Part shown: one piece after another, positions 1-6,900 of the stretch
How the letters are laid out: every line of letters begins with the position of its first letter
Numbering within the stretch: position 1 is the stretch's first letter
Origin: Azonexaceae bacterium
GTDB lineage: Bacteria > Pseudomonadota > Gammaproteobacteria > Burkholderiales > Rhodocyclaceae
Direction: 5' to 3'
NCBI GenBank assembly: GCA_009469685.1
Contig: SSTA01000069.1
Span: 1 to 15,682, forward strand
Length of the DNA: 15,682 nucleotides
The notes under the pieces: model-generated
The model's database searches: none
The model's input: the letters and a program-made list of their open reading frames with translations, nothing else
What the model was told of the DNA's origin: nothing
Made by a program: the position numbers and the translations under genes

Positions 1-702
1 CGCTACAACAGTCGGACCAATCCGGGGCTCGCGCGGCGCTGCGGCGCCCTCTTCTCCCTTGGGCACGGTGCCGTCGTGGTCGCCATCGCCCTGGGAGTCT
101 CGGTCCTGGCTTCCGGCTGGCGGGTTCCGGAGCAGTTCGCCACCTTGGGGGCGGCGATCTCCATCGCCTTTCTTCTCGCCCTGGGCAGCCTCAATCTCGC
201 TGCGGTCCTCGCCACGGCTCCGCACGAAATGGTTCAGCCCGTGGGATTGAAGGGAAAGCTTCTGGGACGCCTGCGTCACGCCGGCCACCCTGCTCTGGTG
301 GCGGGAGTCGGCGCCCTTTTCGCCCTGTCCTTCGACACCCTCTCCCAGGCCGCCTTCTTCGCTTTCGCCGCGGCCTCCTACGGGGGATGGACGCACGCCC
401 TCGGACTCGCGCTCCTATTCCTCCTCGGAATGCTGGTCACCGATGGCATCAATGGCGCCTGGATCGCCCGGCTCATTGCCCGGGCGGACGAGGTGGCGCT
501 TATCGCCTCCCGCGTCATGGGTCTGGCGGTCTCGGGGATCAGCCTGCTGGTCGCCGCCTTTGGGCTTGCCCGTCTGCTTTCGCCGACCGTAGAGGGCTGG
601 AGCGACGGGAAGGAGCTTGCGGTCGGTGGCCTCTTGCTCGCGTGTATCGCCGCCAGCTTCCTGCTTGCATTGCGCCTCGGCCGGCGGCCGGTCGCTTCCT
701 AG
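1..702 (+). CDS. Nickel/cobalt transporter, NiCoT (HoxN/NixA) family, N-terminus cut by window edge
   Basis: An open frame runs from the first base to a TAG at 700-702, giving 233 visible residues. The family normally has about 330-370, so roughly the first third lies outside. It is an inner-membrane permease importing Ni2+ or Co2+, usually to supply hydrogenase or urease. Six hydrophobic segments are visible, at about residues 15-37, 46-72, 97-126, 132-158, 165-192 and 205-226. Three NiCoT signatures can be seen in diverged form: FSLGHGAVVV at 18-27 (family LGHSTVVV), a FDT core at 111-113 (family LGFDTATE) and GMLVTDG at 143-149. The metal-binding HX4DH motif of the second helix would be upstream and cannot be checked. 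The divergence at the second and third signatures leaves metal specificity open, and a more distant NicO-like permease is possible. The next gene begins 107 bases downstream. Confidence 0.72.
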   Translation, partial: RYNSRTNPGLARRCGALFSLGHGAVVVAIALGVSVLASGWRVPEQFATLGAAISIAFLLALGSLNLAAVLATAPHEMVQPVGLKGKLLGRLRHAGHPALVAGVGALFALSFDTLSQAAFFAFAAASYGGWTHALGLALLFLLGMLVTDGINGAWIARLIARADEVALIASRVMGLAVSGISLLVAAFGLARLLSPTVEGWSDGKELAVGGLLLACIAASFLLALRLGRRPVAS

Positions 703-706
703 TTCC

Positions 707-740
707 GCTGCCGAGGCAGCACAGAGGCGAAAGAGCTCTG
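707..740 (+). terminator. Two small adjacent hairpins after the permease gene
   Basis: GCTGC (707-711) pairs with GCAGC (716-720) around a CGAG loop. CAGAG (722-726) then pairs with CTCTG (736-740). There is no T-run after either, so this is at best a weak or Rho-assisted terminator. It is the only structure I see in the gap between the permease and the kinase. Confidence 0.2.
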
Positions 741-795
741 AAGAAGGAGCCGGGAACGCGTAGACTGCGCGAGTGTCCTCTCTTGAGGGAATGCT

Positions 796-802
796 AGGGG
801 AG
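796..802 (+). promoter_or_regulatory. Ribosome binding site deciding the kinase GTG start
   Basis: AGGGGAG lies seven bases before the GTG at 810. No comparable site precedes any nearby in-frame alternative, so this supports GTG initiation for the sensor kinase. Confidence 0.65.
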
Positions 803-809
803 TCGCCGG

Positions 810-2636
810 GTGAGCGCTGGCAAATTGGAAGAAACCGCATCCGGGCAGTGGGTCGGCGCCTTTGCCGACCTGGCCCGCACGGTGTTCGTTCCGACCGATG
901 CTCAATTGCGCATCCTGCATTGGCCGCCCAGCGCCGAAACTCTGCTGGGCTGGTCTGCCCAACGGGCAGTAGGGTTCAGTCTTCCTGCCGTCCTGAGCCT
1001 CGCCCGCGCTTCGCAACTCGATCTGCGGGCGGCCATCGAAGCCGGCAAGGACCTTGACGACGTCTTGCTTCCCGCTCGACGCCTGGGGGGCGGCCGCTGC
1101 CCCTTGAGGGGGGCGGCCCGCATCGTGCGGGCCGCAGCCGGACAGATCGAGGGGGTTGCCTGGTCCCTGCGACCGGAACCCGACTGCGGAGCCTCCGCCA
1201 AAGCGGAGGCACAGCCGCTGGACATCGCTTTGTCCCGCTGGCCGGGGGCTCTCGACCGCCTGAACTTCCCGGTGGCTCTGGTCGATACGGTCTGCAGTGT
1301 CCGCATGGCCAACCGGTACGCCCGCAAGATCCTCAACCTGGAGGTGGGCCGCCCCTGGCCCCCGGAACTCCGCGGGCCTTCGGGGAGTAACTGGTGGCAC
1401 GGGAGCGCCGATCGAGAACCGACGACAAACCGCTGGGAACTTGAAATCCAGGGGCGGCGCCTGGACATGAGCGCACTGCCCATCGCGGTCAACGGCGAGA
1501 CCCCGGACTTCGTGTTGTGTGTCGGTATTCCCTCGGCGCCCGGGCTGTCGGCCGAATTGCGCAAATTCTACCGGGCAGTGGATGAAAACCTCGCGGGCGT
1601 TGTCATTACCGATGCGGAAGCCCGCATCGAATACGCCAACCCGCAGGCCTGCGAGATACTCGGTTGTTCGCCGGTGGAACTCATCCACCGGGACGTTCGC
1701 AGCCTCTATCTGCCTGCTGTCGATGCGGGCGATGGAATGGACGGCCCTTTGAGCCAGGGTGCCTTGGATGTCCAGATGCAACGCCCGGACGGCGAAATCC
1801 GCGCAGTCCGTGCAGCGATTTCCGACATTCCCGGCGAAGACGGAAGCATTGCCAACTGGGTGATTCTCATCGACGATATCTCGGAGCGCCGCGCCCTGGA
1901 GGTCCGGGAGCGGCAATTGCGCGAACAGGTCGCCCAGTCGGCAAGGCTGGCGGCCGTCGGGGAAATTGCCACCATGATCGCTCACGAGATCAATCAGCCA
2001 CTGTCCAACATCGCCAACTTCGGTCGCGGGCTCTTGCATCGCCTGGCCCGCGGTCCGGTGGATTCCGAAGCGCTGTCCGATACCCTGGAGGAAATGGTCC
2101 GCCAGGTTGAGCGCGCGGACAAGGTGGTCCGTAATGTCCGTACCCTGGCTCGGCGCCCGGGCGCCCAAGCTTCGGCATCGGATATCAACCGACTGCTCGA
2201 GACGAATCTTCCAACTTTTCACCTGCTCGCTCGCAGTGCAGGTGTGCGCATCGTCCTTGATCCGGCACCCGAACTCGTTTCGCTCACGGCTGACGCGAGC
2301 CAGATCGAGCAGGTGCTGGTCAATCTGGTGAAGAATGCCATCGAAGCTTGCGAGAGCCTGGATTCCGACGCGCGCCGGGTCGTCATCCGCACCCGACCCG
2401 GCGCCAGCGGCGGCATCGCCGTCGAAGTCGAGGATCCTGCCCCTATGCTAGCGCCTGAAATTCTCAAGCGCATTGGCGAACCCTTCTTTACCACCAAGGC
2501 CGACGGACTGGGACTGGGGCTTTCCATCAGCCGCACGCTGCTTGAGAATTACGGTTGCCGCCTTTCTATCCGTCCGCTGGACGGCGGAGGCAAGGCTTTC
2601 CATTTCGAACTGCCACCGCCCCATGAGCCTAACTGA
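810..2636 (+). CDS. PAS-domain sensor histidine kinase (HisKA/HATPase_c), soluble
   Basis: The 608-residue product autophosphorylates on a histidine and should pass the phosphate to the regulator encoded just downstream. No membrane segment or signal peptide is visible, so it senses in the cytoplasm. Residues about 15-120 and 145-240 look like two diverged PAS-like folds. A clearer PAS covers about 251-358 and ends in the usual DISERR linker. The H-box is GEIATMIAHEINQPL with His392, the HEINQPL type typical of FixL/DctB-like kinases. The N-box has Asn509 (LVNLVKNAIEA), and the EPFFTT and GLGLGLSIS motifs at 557-573 are intact. The G1 box is odd: where DxGxG is expected it reads DPAPM at 542-546, keeping the Asp but losing both glycines. 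No heme-binding PAS signature was recognised, so the signal is unknown. The gene overlaps the regulator gene by 14 bases, so the two are co-translated. Confidence 0.93.
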   Translation: MSAGKLEETASGQWVGAFADLARTVFVPTDAQLRILHWPPSAETLLGWSAQRAVGFSLPAVLSLARASQLDLRAAIEAGKDLDDVLLPARRLGGGRCPLRGAARIVRAAAGQIEGVAWSLRPEPDCGASAKAEAQPLDIALSRWPGALDRLNFPVALVDTVCSVRMANRYARKILNLEVGRPWPPELRGPSGSNWWHGSADREPTTNRWELEIQGRRLDMSALPIAVNGETPDFVLCVGIPSAPGLSAELRKFYRAVDENLAGVVITDAEARIEYANPQACEILGCSPVELIHRDVRSLYLPAVDAGDGMDGPLSQGALDVQMQRPDGEIRAVRAAISDIPGEDGSIANWVILIDDISERRALEVRERQLREQVAQSARLAAVGEIATMIAHEINQPLSNIANFGRGLLHRLARGPVDSEALSDTLEEMVRQVERADKVVRNVRTLARRPGAQASASDINRLLETNLPTFHLLARSAGVRIVLDPAPELVSLTADASQIEQVLVNLVKNAIEACESLDSDARRVVIRTRPGASGGIAVEVEDPAPMLAPEILKRIGEPFFTTKADGLGLGLSISRTLLENYGCRLSIRPLDGGGKAFHFELPPPHEPN

Positions 2637-3264
2637 TCCCGTCGCGTCTCCCTCGCCGATACCCGTGGTCTATGTCGTGGACGACGATCCCGTGGCGCGC
2701 AAGTCGGTCAGCTTCCTGGTCGGCATCCTCGATGTCGAGGTCTGCCCCCTGGAATCCGCAGAATCTTTCTTGGCCGCCTACCGGCCAGGCCTGCCCAATT
2801 GCCTGATCCTCGACGTGCGCATGCCCGGCATGAGCGGAATGGAACTCCAGTCCGAACTCCTGCGGCGCCAGATTGATATTCCGATCATCTTCGTTTCCGG
2901 TCACGGCGACATTCCCATGGCCGTGCGGGCCATGCAGTCCGGTGCCCTGGATTTCCTGACCAAGCCCTATAGCGACCAGGACTTGTTGGAGCGCGTCCAG
3001 AAAGCCCTGCGGCTGGACGTCGAGCGCAAGCAGCGGCGCCGCCAGCAGGCTGCGGTTCGAGCCCGCTTGGCCCTTCTGACGCAGAGGGAAGTCGACGTTT
3101 TGCAACTCGTGGTGAAGGGCATGACCAACAAGGAAATCGCCCAGTCACTGACGATCAGTGTCAAAACCGTGGAAACCCATCGGGCCCGAGTCATGGAGAA
3201 GATGCGGGCCGAAAGTCTCGCCGGGCTGTGCGCGGCTATTCAGGCCGCCCAGCAGCCCGCTTGA
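2623..3264 (+). CDS. Response regulator, FixJ/NarL type (receiver plus LuxR-type HTH)
   Basis: The 213-residue product is a transcription regulator and the evident partner of the upstream kinase. The receiver spans about 14-128. It has the acidic pocket Asp20-Asp22, phospho-acceptor Asp64 in LILDVRMPGMSG, Ser92 in FVSGHGD and Lys114 in FLTKPYS, so all catalytic residues are present. The SGHGDIPMAVRAM stretch is characteristic of the FixJ/TodT/TtrR group. The LuxR-type helix-turn-helix covers about 148-208 (LTQREVDVLQLVVKGMTNKE, then SVKTVETHRARVMEKM). The ATG at 2623 is chosen because the receiver begins right after it. It lies inside the end of the kinase gene, which argues for translational coupling, and no strong independent ribosome site is visible. 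The frame stays open upstream to about 2473, but that part is only a shadow of the kinase. Target genes are not named by the sequence. Confidence 0.93.
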   Translation: MSLTDPVASPSPIPVVYVVDDDPVARKSVSFLVGILDVEVCPLESAESFLAAYRPGLPNCLILDVRMPGMSGMELQSELLRRQIDIPIIFVSGHGDIPMAVRAMQSGALDFLTKPYSDQDLLERVQKALRLDVERKQRRRQQAAVRARLALLTQREVDVLQLVVKGMTNKEIAQSLTISVKTVETHRARVMEKMRAESLAGLCAAIQAAQQPA

Positions 3265-3273
3265 CATCGGGGT

Positions 3274-3316
3274 TTACCCGCATCCGCTCCCTGTCTTACC
3301 CGAATTTCCCTGGGTA
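3274..3316 (+). promoter_or_regulatory. Cluster of TACCC/GGGTA half-sites, candidate operator
   Basis: TTACCCG occurs at 3274-3280 and again at 3296-3302, exactly 22 bases apart (about two helical turns), each followed by an N-A-T triplet. The second copy also forms an inverted pair with GGGTA at 3312-3316 (TACCC, ten bases, GGGTA). The cluster lies between the regulator stop and the receiver-like gene. An A/T-rich TAAAAATAGGAT at 3341-3352 downstream could hold a -10 element without a good -35, as expected of an activator-dependent promoter. That the neighbouring FixJ-type regulator binds here is inference. Confidence 0.4.
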
Positions 3317-3385
3317 TCCCGGGCAGATAGACTTGCTCCGTAAAAATAGGATCGTGTGTCTGCCATGTCCGGCCGACGATCCGAT

Positions 3386-3392
3386 AAAGGAG
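3386..3392 (+). promoter_or_regulatory. Ribosome binding site deciding the receiver-like gene start
   Basis: AAAGGAG lies eight bases before the ATG at 3401. Upstream in-frame ATG codons near 3356 and 3365 have no such site, and the receiver fold begins immediately after 3401. Confidence 0.75.
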
Positions 3393-3400
3393 CGACGGTA

Positions 3401-3808
3401 ATGGACATTCTTCTGCTTGACCCCGATCAGGAGCGCAGGAAGCGCTTACTGGAGGCGATCGACCTGCTCGGTTACGTACGGTCGGTTCGCTTCACCAACA
3501 ATCTTGCCGAGACGCGCACCATGGCCCGTCACGGTCAATTCAGCGTGGCCCTGGTCGGGCCCGATCTGCCCGAACATACCCTGGCCGCCATCACGTTCAT
3601 GCGCGGCCTCATGCCTTCGACCCTGCTCATCGCCTACGACGGATTCGACCGCTACGACTTCGCCCGGCAGCAGCGGATTCTCGATGCCGGGGCCAACGCG
3701 GTCTTCGATATCCGCTTTTCGGCCACGAAGATTGCCATGCTATTGCGGCCTCTGATGCGCGGCAGTATTGGCGGTCTGGAACTGGTGGAGCAGCCAGTCG
3801 CCGCCTGA
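3401..3808 (+). CDS. Stand-alone receiver-like protein lacking the phosphorylation site (pseudo-receiver)
   Basis: The 135-residue product has the length and strand/helix pattern of a single CheY-like receiver with no output domain. The first strand, DILLLDPDQERRKRLLEAI, keeps two acidic residues (Asp7, Asp9). At the end of the third strand, where the phospho-acceptor Asp should stand, it reads VALVGPDLPE with Gly53 aligned to the Asp; Asp55 is two positions too far. The conserved Ser/Thr strand reads LLIAYD, and the conserved Lys is replaced by Arg105 in VFDIRFS. It is therefore probably not phosphorylated in the usual way and may act by protein contact. It follows the two-component pair by 136 bases and has its own strong ribosome site, so it may be a target or accessory of that system (inference). 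An unrelated Rossmann-like fold is the main alternative. Confidence 0.75.
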   Translation: MDILLLDPDQERRKRLLEAIDLLGYVRSVRFTNNLAETRTMARHGQFSVALVGPDLPEHTLAAITFMRGLMPSTLLIAYDGFDRYDFARQQRILDAGANAVFDIRFSATKIAMLLRPLMRGSIGGLELVEQPVAA

Positions 3809-3853
3809 CGAAATCAGGCTGGAGATGCTGCGCTGGCTTGGCGCGGCCAAAGA

Positions 3854-3879
3854 GAGGGCGAGCCGCAGGGTTCGCCCTC
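3854..3879. terminator. Probable bidirectional terminator between convergent genes
   Basis: GAGGGCGA at 3854-3861 pairs perfectly with TCGCCCTC at 3872-3879 around a ten-base loop. On the plus strand it is followed by GGTCTTTAT, a short T-rich tail; on the minus strand by CTCTTTGG. It sits in the 102-base gap between the stops of the receiver-like gene and the large minus-strand gene, where a shared terminator is expected. Confidence 0.6.
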
Positions 3880-3910
3880 GGTCTTTATCCTGTTCGATCT
3901 GCGGGCATGG

Positions 3911-6900
3911 TTACGCGCCCAAGGGGAGCACGGCAATCACGGCGTCCGCTTCCTGGGGCCGGCCGAGCAGGTATCCCTGTACCGAGTCACAGCCAAGTTC
4001 GGCCAGAGCCGCCAACTGCCTTTCGGTTTCCACGCCCTCGGCCATGGCGCTCATGTCCAGCGAGTGGGCCATGAGGATGACCGTACGGACGATCTCCAGG
4101 TCATTGACGTTGTCGGGGTCGTCCAGGCCATGGATGAAGGAGCGGTCGATCTTGAGGGTCGACAACGGCAGCCGAGAGAGGCGGGAAAGGGACGAGTAGC
4201 CTGTGCCAAAATCGTCCAGACTGCTGGAGACGCCCATGCCTTTGAGCTGCAGCAGTGTGCTGGCCACTATGTCGGGGCTGCTGCCCATGGCCCCCTCGGT
4301 GATTTCGACCGTCACTGCCTTGGGGGAAAGGTCGTAGTAGTGCAACAGGCGCATGAGCGCTTCGCCGATCCCGGGGCCACGGATGTGTAGCGGCGAGACA
4401 TTGAGTGCTACCGGAGGAGGCAGGCGCCCGGCCGCTCGCCATGCCTTGATTTGACGCATGGCGGCCTGGAAAACCCACTCGGTCAGGGGCAGGATGAGCC
4501 CGGATTCCTCAGCCAAGGGGATGAATCGGCTGGGAGGGACCTCCCCGAAGACGGGTGAGTTCCAACGCAGCAGGGCCTCCAGTCCGATCAGGCATTTGTC
4601 CGGGAGGCTGTGCTGGGGCTGGTAGACAAGACGCAATTCGTCATCGCTTGCCAGTGCCTGCCGTAAGCCGTTGATGAGGCCCAGGCGTTCGGCGGGAGCG
4701 CGGCGGATCTCCGCCGAGGAATAGCAGTAGGTATTGCGGCCGCTTTCCTTGGCCCGGTGCATGGCGGCGTCGGCGCTCTGGAGCAGGGCGCCGACGTCCT
4801 CGCCATCGCTGGGGTAGAAGGCGATACCCATGCTGGCCGTAATCCGCTGACTGAAGCCGGTGGCTGAAAGTGGTGTGTCTAGGGCCAGGCGGCAGCGTTC
4901 GACAAAGGGCTCGATCTCGCCCTCGCGCAGTTCGTCCACCAGAACGACGAATTCGTCGCTTCCGAGTCGGGCCACCGAATCCTGCTCGCGCACGGCGTGA
5001 ATCAGGCGTTCGGCGACGCTGCGCAGGACATTGTCGCCGTATTCGTGGCCCAGGCTGTCGTTGATGTCCTTGAAATTGTCGAGGTCGATATAGAGGATGG
5101 CGAAGCGGTGCTGGTGACGCTGGGCTCGCACGACGGCCCTTCGGACGCGGTCGTTGAACAGCGCCCGGTTGGGCAGGTGGGTGACCAGGTCGTGCATGGC
5201 CTGGAATTCGAGATTGCGGTGCGCTTCCCGCAGGCTGGTGATGTCGGAGAAGATGGCCACGTAATTGCAGATGTCGCCTTTCTCGTCGCGGATGGCGTTG
5301 ATGGTCAACCATTCGGTAAATAGGGTGCCAGACTTGGTGCGGTTCTCGATTTCCCCCTGCCATAGACCCGTCGAGTTGATTTGAGTCCACATGGCCCGGT
5401 AGAAATCGGCATCGTGGCGGTCGCTGCGCAGCATGCGGGGGGTCTGGCCCAGGGCCTCAGTTGCGCTGTACCCGGTGATCTTGGTGAAGGCTTCGTTCAC
5501 CGTCACGATGCGCTGCTGGGCGTCGGTGATCATGACCGCCTCGGCCGCTCCGCTGATGACGCGCGCGGCAAGGCGCAACTGCTCGTCCGCCCGGCGTTTG
5601 TCGGTGATATCGGTCATCTGGACGCAAAGGGCATAGACTTCGCCGGCGCTGTCGGTGAGCGGGAAGCGGACCTGATGCAGCCAGCGGGCGCCGCGCCGCG
5701 TATCGACGATCTCTTCGACTTCGATCAGTTCGCTGCGGCGTAGCGTCATCAGTTCTTCGTCGCGGAAGCGCTTGGCCAGGGCCCGGGACATCAGTTGGGA
5801 GTCGGCCAGGCCGGTGAAGTCTTTGTTCCCGTCGGCAAAATAGTCGCGGTAGCCTGCATTGGCGTAGAGGTACTTGCCCGAGACGTCCTTGATCGCGATG
5901 AGGAAGGGCGTATGCTCCATCACCGACCTGAGCCGACTCTCGCTTTCGTTGAGCAGGCGCGTGGCTTGAAGCAATTCGGTCTGCTCGAGAAGGCTGACGA
6001 TGGCGCCCACAGCCTGATGATCCTGCCCGAAGATGAGGGTGATGCGCAGCAGGTATTCGTGGCCATCGCCGGAGACATGGACTTCCTTCGGCTGGCGCCG
6101 GTCGAGAGCTTCCTGAATCAAGCCGACGAAGGACGGCATGCCCTTGGGAAGAAACAAATTGCCGATTTCCTGGCCGAGTATGCCTCGGTGCATCTTGAAG
6201 AGGACTTCGGCGGCCGCATTGAAGCGATTGATCTGCAACTGGGCGTCGAGCACGATGATCGGCATGCCGACGTTATTCTGGATCGATTCCAGGTCGGAAT
6301 TGGTCTTGATCAGGTCGGTGGACTTGACCTGCAGTTCCTCATTGATGGTGAGCAGTTCTTCATTGGTCGATTGCAGTTCTTCGTTGGCTGCCTCGAGCTC
6401 CTCGTTGGTCGCCTGCAATTCTTCATTGGCCGCCTGGACCTCCTCGTTGAGCGCCTGCATTTCCTCGTTTGAGGTTTCCAGTTCCTCGACCAGGGTCTGC
6501 ATGTGCTCCCGGGTGGCGACCAGTTCGTCCTCCAGCTGCTTCTGGCCGGCATCGTGTGCCTCGCCCGAGTTGGAGGCCTTGAGTGGGTCCTCGGAGGGAA
6601 CGAATGCCATCAGGAACAAGCGGTCACCACCGTCCACCAGGAGGGGATGAACGTGGAGCCGGATCATCGGGCCGCTCTTGCCCCGCAAGGGCAAGCGCCG
6701 ACGCCCCTCGACGCTGGACCTTTTCTGATCGGCGGAACGCAGCAGGGCCTGGGCCTCGACCTTGAGTTCCCTCACCAGCAGGGTGGTCAGGTCGAGGGAG
6801 ACACGACCGGCGGGGAATTGCAGATAGGTCGAAGCGTCGCCCAGGACGTGCTGGATCTGCATGTCCGCATTGACGACCACGCTGGGTGGAACGTAGATCT

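Noticed and set aside
699..2222. A 507-codon open frame on the minus strand opposite the sensor kinase
   Set aside because: It lies wholly antisense to a kinase with clear H, N and G2 motifs. It is a by-product of GC-rich codon use, and its translation has no recognisable domain.
2473..2622. An N-terminal extension of the response regulator
   Set aside because: These 50 codons lie inside the kinase ATP-binding domain in another frame. The receiver begins right after the ATG at 2623.
3261..3266. TTGACA as a consensus -35 box
   Set aside because: It overlaps the regulator stop codon, and the position 17 bases downstream is GC-rich with nothing like a -10.
6323..6469. Regular 21-base repeats as a possible CRISPR or minisatellite
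   Set aside because: The repeats have no spacers, are in frame and encode a coiled-coil heptad typical of CheB-CheR-PAS proteins.
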